NCBI GenBank assembly: GCA_934403665.1
Contig: CAKRUL010000034.1
Span: 1-8,653 of the forward strand
Length of the DNA: 8,653 nucleotides
Direction: 5' to 3'
DNA from: an uncultured Clostridia bacterium
GTDB taxonomy: Bacteria > Bacillota_A > Clostridia > UMGS1840 > HGM11507
Within the stretch, counting starts at the first letter, position 1, and each line of letters begins with the position of its first letter. Positions 1 through 6,143 of this stretch are shown here, piece by piece. Position numbers and translations under genes: made by a program. The notes under the pieces are model-generated. The model saw only the letters and a list, made by a program, of their open reading frames with translations, had not been told where the DNA came from and ran no database searches.

Positions 1-3
1 TCG

Positions 4-32
4 GTATTAAAATGATGAGTGGTTTTTAATAC
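4..32. repeat. Inverted repeat, 9-bp perfect arms
   Basis: The arms GTATTAAAA (4-12) and TTTTAATAC (24-32) are perfect reverse complements around an 11-nt loop. The T-tract after the right arm is broken (TAATATTTG), so this is a weak terminator candidate at best. It could end a rightward gene lying before the window. A stop codon at 27-29 closes a frame running in from the left edge, but only eight codons of it are visible, so no gene is called. Confidence 0.5.
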
Positions 33-94
33 TAATATTTGATAAATGAGTATTCGCTGCTTCTGACAACCAGCGAGTTGTTATTCCAGCGCAC

Positions 95-134
95 AAAAAA
101 TCCCTCCAAACATTTCAAACAACATTTGAGGGAG
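95..134 (-). terminator. Rho-independent terminator of the leftward operon
   Basis: Read leftward, the RNA has TCCCTCAAA (133-125), a loop of about 14 nt, then TTTGGAGGGA (110-101) with one bulged base, followed directly by six U (100-95). A GC-bearing stem followed by a U-run is the classic intrinsic terminator form. It lies after the last gene of the operon (KTR protein, ending at 263) and no gene intervenes. Confidence 0.75.
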
Positions 135-157
135 TTGCATTTAAGCATAGCAAAGCG

Positions 158-191
158 GCTCACTCAAATACTGTTTTTTTATTTGGTGAGC
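158..191. repeat. Bulged inverted repeat with T-rich loop
   Basis: GCTCACTCAAATA (158-170) pairs with TATTTGGTGAGC (180-191) with one bulged T. The loop contains a run of seven T. There is no U-tract after either arm, so it is not a canonical terminator. It lies between the two hairpins at 95-134 and 211-244 and may add to 3'-end structure of the leftward transcript. Confidence 0.45.
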
Positions 192-210
192 TTGACAATA
201 TAAGATAATA

Positions 211-244
211 AGCCGATAATCTGCATTAAAACAAGTTATCGGCT
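211..244 (-). terminator. Possible first terminator or 3' hairpin after KTR gene
   Basis: AGCCGATAA (211-219) and TTATCGGCT (236-244) are perfect 9-bp arms around a 16-nt loop. The hairpin sits 18 bp beyond the stop of the leftward KTR gene. Leftward, it is followed by TATTATCTTATATTG, which is U-rich but interrupted, so termination would be weaker than at 95-134. It may instead be a 3'-end-stabilising hairpin. Confidence 0.5.
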
Positions 245-262
245 CTGCGTCTTTACAGTCAA

Positions 263-442
263 TTAAGCTCCTGCGTCTGGCTCTTTTATTACTTCCATAT
301 TAAATTGTTTAGCATTTACTAATGTTTCGTTTTTACATTTAGGACAAAACAAAGGAAAATTTTTTATTTCTGTATTTTCATAAAGTTTCGTCCGCGTTTT
401 ATTATTGCATATCGGGCATAATAGCCATTTATTTTCTTGCAT
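263..442 (-). CDS. Cysteine-rich KTR-type small zinc-ribbon protein (59 aa)
   Basis: This short gene encodes a small soluble protein with two CPxC knuckles (C9/C12 and C33/C36), the pattern of a four-cysteine zinc ribbon. K15-T16-R17 follows the first knuckle, as in the Cys-rich KTR family (Pfam PF14205 from memory). Proteins of this family are often found on clostridial conjugative elements, and their function is unknown. The ATG at 442 is preceded by a modest GGTG ribosome site. The gene begins 29 bp after the alpha/beta hydrolase stop, on the same strand and before the operon terminators, so it is probably the last gene of the operon. It has no obvious tie to redox chemistry. It may be element backbone that the cargo operon was inserted next to, or a nucleic-acid-binding accessory. 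Confidence 0.8.
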   Translation of the reverse strand: MQENKWLLCPICNNKTRTKLYENTEIKNFPLFCPKCKNETLVNAKQFNMEVIKEPDAGA

Positions 443-471
443 ATATTTTCACCACATATCAATATTGCCTA

Positions 472-1431
472 TTATTTCAAATTCTTATTAAAGAATATTT
501 CCAATTTATCAAACGGAATTTTGTCCTTTTTATCATACAAATCTGTGTGAACGGTGTCAGGTAGGATTAAAAGCTCCTTATTATCGCCTGTAAGATTTGC
601 GAAAGCATCACGGCTGAAATAGCAGGAGTGCGCCTTTTCGCCGTGTATCATTAAAACTGCACTGCGTATTTCATCGCTGTACTGCAAAATAGGCATATTG
701 ATAAACGAAAGTGAAGAAGTGGTATTCCAGCCGTCATTTGAATTTAAGGAACGCTCCGTATAACCTCTTTCGGTTTTGTAGTAATCGTAATAGTCCTTTA
801 CAAAAAACGGCGCATCATCAGGAAGCCGGTCAGCAACACCGCCGGATCTTTGATATGTTCCGCTTTTGTAATCCAATGTACGCTGTGCGTTTAGAGCCTT
901 TTTCATTTCATATCTAGCATCGATGCTGTCCGCTTCGTCAAAGTATCCTTTTGCATTTACTCGTGTCATATCGTACATAGTTGACGCAACTGTCGCCTTA
1001 ATTCTTGTATCCATAGCGGCGGCGTTAAGAGCCATACCACCAAAACCGCATATGCCGATTGTGCCTATTTTTTCTGCGTCTACATTATCCTGAACAGACA
1101 GAAAATCTACTGCGGCGGAAAAATCCTCAGTGTTAATATCGGGCGAGGCGACATTTCTTACATTTCCTCCGCTTTCGCCGATAAACGACGGGTCAAATGC
1201 GAGCGTGATAAAACCTCTTGAAGCCATTTCGTCAGCATACAGACCTGCCGCCTGTTCCTTAACTGCGCCGAACGGTCCGGCTACCGCTATTGCAGACAAT
1301 TTAGCATTTACATTTTGAGGAATATACAAATCGCCGCAGAGCTCTATTCCGTAACGATTATGAAATTTAACCTTTTTTCTTTTTACATTTTCATTCAACT
1401 TAAAGCTATATCCCTCATATTTTGATTTCAC
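472..1431 (-). CDS. Alpha/beta hydrolase, YcjY/dienelactone-hydrolase-like, Cys nucleophile
   Basis: A soluble alpha/beta-hydrolase of 319 residues. The nucleophile elbow is G126-I-C128-G-F-G-G, so the usual serine is replaced by cysteine as in dienelactone hydrolases. The catalytic histidine is probably H295 in PDTVHTDLYD, near the C-terminus. The strand and loop MIHGEKAHS (261-269) are typical of this subfamily. The acid residue is not certain. The start is GTG at 1431, supported by AAGGAGG eight bases upstream; the stop codon of the preceding reductase overlaps this ribosome site, which implies coupled expression. No signal peptide is seen, so it should be cytoplasmic. Enzymes of this kind cleave esters, lactones or related acyl bonds. 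The substrate is unknown, but its position with two aldo-keto reductases suggests it processes the same compound class. Confidence 0.85.
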   Translation of the reverse strand: MKSKYEGYSFKLNENVKRKKVKFHNRYGIELCGDLYIPQNVNAKLSAIAVAGPFGAVKEQAAGLYADEMASRGFITLAFDPSFIGESGGNVRNVASPDINTEDFSAAVDFLSVQDNVDAEKIGTIGICGFGGMALNAAAMDTRIKATVASTMYDMTRVNAKGYFDEADSIDARYEMKKALNAQRTLDYKSGTYQRSGGVADRLPDDAPFFVKDYYDYYKTERGYTERSLNSNDGWNTTSSLSFINMPILQYSDEIRSAVLMIHGEKAHSCYFSRDAFANLTGDNKELLILPDTVHTDLYDKKDKIPFDKLEIFFNKNLK

Positions 1432-1444
1432 AATAAAATCCTCC

Positions 1445-2389
1445 TTAAATCATTTCTTTTTCCCATTCCCGCAATGTGGAAACACCCGTGTTATTACCAA
1501 GCAGTTCAAGCGTTTGAATTTCATCGGCGGTTAGAACTATATTTATAGCTTCCGCAGCTTCTTCGACTTGTTTTGTTTTCGTTACTCCGATAATCGGTAA
1601 AGTTCCTTTTGCAATCGCCCAAGCTGTGGCAATCTGTGCCGGTGTTGCATTATATCTTTTGCCGATTTTTCTCATTACATCTACAAGTGTTTCTAACTCA
1701 CCGAGTGAGGAATTATACGAAACAGCTCGTTCGCTGCCATCGGGGAATGGATGAACAGTATTATAAAATCCCGTCAAGGCGCCTTGCTCCAATACCATAT
1801 AAGAGAAAAATATAATCTCGTTTTCTTTGCAATATTCCAAAATTCCCGTATGTTCGGAAGAACGGTGTAATAAACTGTAATGGTTTTGCACTGCCGATAT
1901 TTTTAAGCCCTCTTTTGCAAGGATTTCGTTGGCTTTCTTGATTTCATCAAGATTATGATTTGATACTCCGATTGATTTTATCTGTCCGCTTTTGGCAAGC
2001 GGAATAAGTTTCGGCGTCCATTTCTCAACATCGAAAGGGTTATGCACCCAATATATATCAATATAATCTGTGTGCAAACGCTCCTTGCTGCCGTCTATCA
2101 TAATTTGCATAGCGTCGTTTGTTTCATCGGCAATCTGAGGTGTAAACTTTGTGGAAATAATTAAATTTTCCCGCATTGTATCTTTCATACATTCTCCAAG
2201 TATAGTTTCGGACGCTCCCATACCATACACATATGCTGTGTCCCACAAAGTCAAGCCTTTTGATACGGCAGTATCAAATACAGGCTTTAAGTCGTTTTCT
2301 TCAAGATGATTTCCAAATACTTTGTCGCCGCCGACAGCACCGCTGCCCCACGACCACGCACCAAGTGCAATTTTAGGTAAATTATTCAT
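1445..2389 (-). CDS. Cytoplasmic aldo/keto reductase
   Basis: A 314-residue TIM-barrel oxidoreductase expected to reduce an aldehyde or ketone with NAD(P)H. The AKR catalytic tetrad is complete: D50, Y55 (DTAYVYG), K81 (STKF) and H116 (WVHNP). GVSNHNL (141-147) and IIGVTKTKQVEEA near the C-terminus match the cofactor-binding segments of the Tas/YajO-like AKR branch. There is no signal peptide, in contrast to the AKR encoded upstream in the same operon. The start at 2389 follows an AAAGGA site about nine bases away. It lies 17 bp after the TIGR04076 gene and 13 bp before the hydrolase gene. The natural substrate cannot be assigned. Confidence 0.9.
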   Translation of the reverse strand: MNNLPKIALGAWSWGSGAVGGDKVFGNHLEENDLKPVFDTAVSKGLTLWDTAYVYGMGASETILGECMKDTMRENLIISTKFTPQIADETNDAMQIMIDGSKERLHTDYIDIYWVHNPFDVEKWTPKLIPLAKSGQIKSIGVSNHNLDEIKKANEILAKEGLKISAVQNHYSLLHRSSEHTGILEYCKENEIIFFSYMVLEQGALTGFYNTVHPFPDGSERAVSYNSSLGELETLVDVMRKIGKRYNATPAQIATAWAIAKGTLPIIGVTKTKQVEEAAEAINIVLTADEIQTLELLGNNTGVSTLREWEKEMI

Positions 2390-2406
2390 AACTGTTTCCT
2401 TTCTGT

Positions 2407-2739
2407 CTAAAAATCTTTTTCCGATATTTCATTGGTAGCTTCCAGCTTAAATATCACGGGTCTAAAACCGTCATTGCAACAGCTGATAGCAACTCCGGGT
2501 TCATTTGTCCAGTCATTATAGAAAAATCCTTCCATACCTCCACCGTTAGCAAGAGCAAATACATACTGGTAGATTGACCTCCATGCACCGTCACAAAAAT
2601 TTTCAGGTTTTGTGCGATCTGCGTAGAATGCCTGTCCCTCTCTCATAAGAGAACAAGGTGCAAGTCCTTCTATTCCGTATTTTTTCGCAAGGTCTGTATT
2701 AAATGTTGTTTTAAGAACGGTTATTTTTACTTTCTTCAT
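2407..2739 (-). CDS. TIGR04076 family protein
   Basis: A 110-residue protein of the TIGR04076 family, whose function is not established. The recognisable features are KITVLK at the N-terminus, APCSLMREGQ (27-36), PENFCDGAW (45-53), a glycine triplet and the C-terminal CCNDGFRPVIF (87-97). The four cysteines C29, C49, C87 and C88 lie in these conserved blocks, which hints at a metal site or redox role. This is inference. Its ATG overlaps the TGA of the upstream flavoprotein by four bases (ATGA), so the two are probably translationally coupled and may act together. A weak AGGA site precedes the start. No export signal is present. Confidence 0.85.
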   Translation of the reverse strand: MKKVKITVLKTTFNTDLAKKYGIEGLAPCSLMREGQAFYADRTKPENFCDGAWRSIYQYVFALANGGGMEGFFYNDWTNEPGVAISCCNDGFRPVIFKLEATNEISEKDF

Positions 2740-3371
2740 CTTTTATCCTGCCTTATAAAATTAGTCCAATTATCACTCTCGGCATCGGGAACTTCAACAC
2801 CTTGATGTCTGCTCGCTTCAACACATTTCAAAAACCACGCCATATTGCGTCCGAGATTTCTCATTGTCTGCATACCCTCACTATCCTGTCTGACTTCATC
2901 GGGTGTATTGCCGTGCACCATATTCCAATAGGTAGATGTGATAATCGGCATTTGCTGGATACCGAAGTATTTATTCAGCGTATCAAGCGAAGCAGTTGTG
3001 CCTCCGCGTCTTGCCGATGTAATTACCGCACTGGGTTTGTGTGTAAAATTTTCACCGCCTGCACAAAACATTCTGTCCAAAAGCGATTGTATCTGACCGC
3101 TTGGGTGTGCAAAATATACGGGAGTTCCAAATATAAATCCGTCGGCTTCTTTTGCCTTGTCAATCCATTCATTTACCGTATCGTCATTAAACACACAATG
3201 ACCTTTGCCAACACAACCGCCGCAGCCTATACAATCCCGAATGGACTTGCCGCCCATTTGAAGTATCTCTGTTTCTATCCCCTCATCATTAAGAATTTTT
3301 GCGATTTCCGATAATGCTGTATAAGTGCATCCGTTTTTTCTTGTGCTACCATTTATCATTATAACTTTCAT
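2736..3371 (-). CDS. NADPH-dependent FMN reductase-like flavoprotein with Isf-type cysteine motif
   Basis: A 211-residue flavodoxin-fold protein. The phosphate-binding loop for FMN is NGSTRKNGCT (7-16), and GTPVYFAHPSGQIQSLLDRM forms the isoalloxazine-side loop typical of the NADPH-dependent FMN reductase family. C47, C50, C53 and C59 form C-x2-C-x2-C-x5-C, matching the compact motif described for iron-sulfur flavoproteins (Isf), where it holds a [4Fe-4S] cluster. A cluster here is therefore plausible but unproven, since related proteins keep only some of these cysteines. The start has AAAGGAGA upstream. The product is cytoplasmic and could supply electrons to a partner encoded in the same operon; the coupled TIGR04076 gene is the nearest candidate. 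Confidence 0.85.
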   Translation of the reverse strand: MKVIMINGSTRKNGCTYTALSEIAKILNDEGIETEILQMGGKSIRDCIGCGGCVGKGHCVFNDDTVNEWIDKAKEADGFIFGTPVYFAHPSGQIQSLLDRMFCAGGENFTHKPSAVITSARRGGTTASLDTLNKYFGIQQMPIITSTYWNMVHGNTPDEVRQDSEGMQTMRNLGRNMAWFLKCVEASRHQGVEVPDAESDNWTNFIRQDKR

Positions 3372-3387
3372 TTTTTACATTCTCCTT

Positions 3388-3942
3388 TTAGATTTTTCGT
3401 ATTATTGTTGCAGGTACGCCCGCAACAATGACATTCGGCGGTATATCTTTTGTTACAACCGCACCGGCGGCTATAATTGAATTTTCACCGATTGTCACTC
3501 CCTGCGTAACGACCACGCCTGCTCCAATCCAAACATTTTTACAAATGTGAATAGATTTTGAATAGACATCACGTCTGCGACTCGGATTTATACAATGATT
3601 TATAGTTATCAGCTTAACACACGGAGCGATTAAAGCATTATCATCAATAATAATTCCGCCCCTGTCCATAAAAGTACAATTCTGATTTATAAACACATTT
3701 TTCCCAACTTTTATGTTCCTTCCAAAATCTGTATAAAACGGCGGCAACAATTCAAATGATATGTCAACTTCATTTCCTGTCAGTTTTGAAAAAATTTCCC
3801 TGACTTCATTTTTGTTATGATAGTGCGAGTTTAATTCGACAAGTATTTTTTGTGCATTGTCAATTACCGCCTGTATTTTTGGAAATTCTTTATCAAAAAT
3901 TGAAATAGGCTCTCCCGATAAATCTCTTTCAAAAATATTCAT
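3388..3942 (-). CDS. Hexapeptide-repeat O-acetyltransferase (LacA/Maa/NodL family)
   Basis: A 184-residue left-handed beta-helix acetyltransferase. The N-terminal helical part (1-60) is followed by PFYTDFGRNIKVG (68-80), the signature of the maltose/galactoside acetyltransferase group. Hexapeptide repeats such as IGENSI and AGAVVTKD come next, then the C-terminal AGVPATIIRKI. H116 in INHCINP is the probable catalytic base, in the position of the conserved His of LacA. These enzymes move acetyl from acetyl-CoA to a hydroxyl group of a sugar or small molecule. I chose the ATG at 3942 over a TTG at 3966 because AGGGTG sits just before it, and because the TTG start would overlap the upstream reductase gene. 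The substrate is unknown. It may acetylate the compound handled by the operon. Confidence 0.85.
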   Translation of the reverse strand: MNIFERDLSGEPISIFDKEFPKIQAVIDNAQKILVELNSHYHNKNEVREIFSKLTGNEVDISFELLPPFYTDFGRNIKVGKNVFINQNCTFMDRGGIIIDDNALIAPCVKLITINHCINPSRRRDVYSKSIHICKNVWIGAGVVVTQGVTIGENSIIAAGAVVTKDIPPNVIVAGVPATIIRKI

Positions 3943-3956
3943 ATTCACACCCTGTA

Positions 3957-5096
3957 TCAATACCAATCGTGCTTTTCGTTTCTGTCGAGAGCATTGATTT
4001 TTTCCATTTCTTCATCTGTCAGAGAAAACTCATACAATTCGGTATTTTCTTTGATATGTGCAGGATTGCTTGAGCCGGGTATGACTGCTACACCCTTTTG
4101 AAGATTCCACCTTAAAATAATCTGCGCCGATGATACGCTATGTGCAGCCGCTATTTCTGATATTACCGTATCGTTCAACAACTCTGCTGTGTGACCTCTA
4201 CCGCCGAGTGGATACCAGCCTTGAACTACAATACCCAAATCTTGAATATAGGGAATAACATCATTCTCTTGATAGTAAGGGTGTATTTCGTTCTGCACCA
4301 AAGCCGGAGTTATGTTTATCTGCGGCAGAAATTTGTCTAATTCTTTTACATACCAATTTGACAATCCGATAGAATGAACTTTACCATTCTTTACAAACTG
4401 CTCCATAGCTTTATATGCTTTCACATCATTACTGTCTGGGTGATGCAGTAACATCATATCCACACATCCGATATTCAGCCGATCCAAACACGCCTGTATT
4501 GATTGCTCCGGGTTTGCCATTTCACTGCCGGGGTAGAGTTTTGTGGTGACGAAAACATCTTCTCTCTTGACAATTCCCTCATCTATTGCTTCACGAATTG
4601 CTTGACCGACTTCTTGTTCGTTACCATAAGCCGAAGCAGTATCAATTAACCGCACCCCGCTTGCAAGGGCAGATTTTACAGCACTGATACAAGTATCACC
4701 GTGCAAGCTGTATGTTCCCAAACCGTTAATCGGCATTTCATAACCGCTGTTGAGCGTAACGCTCTTTGTTTCAAAATTAAACATAGGTTTACCTCCAACT
4801 GTTATACTTTGTGATAAAGGGCGTATTGTTTTCCTATCCCACAAAAACATCTTAACCATATCTGCATTTTTAACCCCGTCTGAAATATCCGCTGTAATGA
4901 TGCTGCCTTTATATATCTTTACATCAGATACTGACTTGTTTTTATAAAAGGCAATAATGAGCATGCTGTTTTCGGGGGCTTCTGTAACTGTTACTACATT
5001 ATTTTGAACTGCCATTTTAGTGTCTGCCGCATATGCACTAATCGAAAGCATAATAGCAAAAACAACAACTGTTAAAATTGATAATATTTTTCTCAT
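3957..5096 (-). CDS. Exported aldo/keto reductase with N-terminal module
   Basis: A 379-residue protein, about 100 longer than usual AKRs. Residues 1-23 form a Sec signal peptide (MRKILS, hydrophobic core, SAYA cleavage). Residues 34-100 are an extra module ending KMFLWDRKTIRPL that is also found in the first gene of the operon. From 105 to 379 it is an AKR barrel with tetrad D152, Y157 (SAYG), K186 (TTKL) and H218 (LLHHP). In the cofactor loop VIPGSSNPAHIKEN, G341 and H347 replace the Lys and Arg that hold the NADPH 2'-phosphate in many AKRs, so NADH use or altered affinity is possible. The start has AGGAGG eight bases upstream. Export of a nicotinamide-dependent enzyme is unusual. An internal ribosome site at the domain junction (4782-4796) could yield a cytoplasmic form of 275 residues. 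Confidence 0.88.
   Translation of the reverse strand: MRKILSILTVVVFAIMLSISAYAADTKMAVQNNVVTVTEAPENSMLIIAFYKNKSVSDVKIYKGSIITADISDGVKNADMVKMFLWDRKTIRPLSQSITVGGKPMFNFETKSVTLNSGYEMPINGLGTYSLHGDTCISAVKSALASGVRLIDTASAYGNEQEVGQAIREAIDEGIVKREDVFVTTKLYPGSEMANPEQSIQACLDRLNIGCVDMMLLHHPDSNDVKAYKAMEQFVKNGKVHSIGLSNWYVKELDKFLPQINITPALVQNEIHPYYQENDVIPYIQDLGIVVQGWYPLGGRGHTAELLNDTVISEIAAAHSVSSAQIILRWNLQKGVAVIPGSSNPAHIKENTELYEFSLTDEEMEKINALDRNEKHDWY
4782..4796 (-). promoter_or_regulatory. Internal ribosome binding site and ATG at the AKR domain junction
   Basis: Leftward reading gives GGAGGT (4796-4791), six bases, then ATG (4784-4782), in frame with the exported AKR at residue 105. This is exactly where a stand-alone aldo-keto reductase would begin (MFNFETKS). 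The site is as strong as those of the real gene starts in this operon. It could be a relic of a fusion or an active second start giving a signal-less enzyme. Confidence 0.55.
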
Positions 5097-5109
5097 TCTA
5101 AAATCCTCC

Positions 5110-6126
5110 TCACTGTTTTGCTATCCAATTTTTGATTTCATTTTCACTTGTCTGTCCCGTTCCTCTTAAACCGTCTTTTACTTCACTGTCGGGACAATAT
5201 TGTCTGATTGCACTTACCGAGCCGGAAATGCCTGTGCTATGCGAGGAACAAAACGGCATAATTGTTTTGCCGGATAAATCGTATGTGTCAATAAAGGTAT
5301 TGATAATTTTCGGCATTGTTCCCCACCAAATAGGATAGCCGAGATATACTGTATCATACTGTGCCAAATCTATCGTATCATCCGCAATTTCAGGGCGCGC
5401 ATTACTGTCGTTTTGTTCTCTGTTCGCTCGGCTGTTATTATTGTTATAGTTAATATCATCATCTGTATAAGGTACAGCCGCTTTAATTTCGTATATATCC
5501 GAATTTGTTATTTCTGCAATATTTTTAGCAAACGATTTTGTTGTTCCTGTTTGCGAGAAATATACAACGATTGATTTACTCATATTATCCTCTTTGTTGG
5601 TATCTGCAACTTTATCCGTAGGAGTATTATTCTGTGCCTGATTAGCTTTTTTAATTGTTATTGTCTGACTTGCTCCATTCCATTCAACATCATATCCGAA
5701 GTTTTCCGCAATAAAACGAACAGGAAGCATTGTTCTGCCATTGAGTATCATCGGCTGTGTATCAAGATTTTGCCTTTCCTCGTTCAGATATGCAATATTG
5801 CTGCCTATTGTAAAAAGAATTACAGTATCACCCTTTGCAAGTGCTGTTGTCTGACTTTCTTCCTCCCAAGCGACGCTTGCACCCATCGCCTCCGCAGCGG
5901 CTCGAATCGGCGTGAGAGTGCGTTCATCTCTTATTACGGGCGTTGTAGAGCGCCCCTCGTCAATTTCTTTTTCCGTACTGTCTACCGTCATAATAGGATT
6001 ATCAATTTGCATAATAATCCGCTGCGCTTCTGTTTTTGAGTTGATTTCTGCCGGAGCAGCACTGCAACCTGTTATGGTCATTACCAATACTAACAGTGTT
6101 GTAAATAGAGATGTAATTTTTTTCAT
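5110..6126 (-). CDS. Lipoprotein flavodoxin with copper-amine-oxidase-type stalk domain
   Basis: A 338-residue three-part protein. Residues 1-21 are a lipoprotein signal peptide with lipobox I-T-G-C21. Residues about 38-160 form a copper amine oxidase N-terminal-like 'stalk' domain, with the paired blocks RTLTPIRAAAEAMGASVAW and RTMLPVRFIAENFGYDVEW. After an Asn/Gln/Thr-rich linker, residues 184-338 are a flavodoxin (flavodoxin_4 type) with FMN phosphate loop SQTGTTK (191-197) and LGYPIWWG (262-269). The product is predicted to be anchored outside the membrane. I chose ATG 6126 because AAGGAG lies nine bases upstream and MKKITSLF starts a typical signal peptide. An ATG at 6147 overlaps the previous stop but lacks a ribosome site. 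It is a paralogue of the flavodoxin domain in the preceding gene but has a different N-terminus. Confidence 0.88.
   Translation of the reverse strand: MKKITSLFTTLLVLVMTITGCSAAPAEINSKTEAQRIIMQIDNPIMTVDSTEKEIDEGRSTTPVIRDERTLTPIRAAAEAMGASVAWEEESQTTALAKGDTVILFTIGSNIAYLNEERQNLDTQPMILNGRTMLPVRFIAENFGYDVEWNGASQTITIKKANQAQNNTPTDKVADTNKEDNMSKSIVVYFSQTGTTKSFAKNIAEITNSDIYEIKAAVPYTDDDINYNNNNSRANREQNDSNARPEIADDTIDLAQYDTVYLGYPIWWGTMPKIINTFIDTYDLSGKTIMPFCSSHSTGISGSVSAIRQYCPDSEVKDGLRGTGQTSENEIKNWIAKQ
5581..5593 (-). promoter_or_regulatory. Internal ribosome site and ATG before the flavodoxin domain
   Basis: Leftward reading shows AGAGG (5593-5589), five bases, then ATG (5583-5581), in frame at residue 182 of the lipoprotein flavodoxin. 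The product from here (MSKSIVVYFSQTG onward, 157 residues) would be a complete ordinary cytoplasmic flavodoxin. The site is weaker than the one inside the exported AKR gene but has the same placement relative to the domain border. Confidence 0.45.
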
Positions 6127-6143
6127 TTTCTTATTCTCCTTGA

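Noticed and set aside
30..130. Short leftward open frame of about 33 codons ending near 30
   Set aside because: No start with a ribosome site; it overlaps the terminator hairpin at 95-134 and resembles no family.
2802..3314. Long open frame of 170 codons on the + strand
   Set aside because: Antisense to the well-supported flavoprotein gene; the translation is Cys/Ile/His-rich with no domain, and no ribosome site was noted.
3943..3966. TTG start extending the acetyltransferase by 8 residues
   Set aside because: It would overlap the AKR gene and lacks a good ribosome site; ATG 3942 has AGGGTG and the family-like N-terminus.
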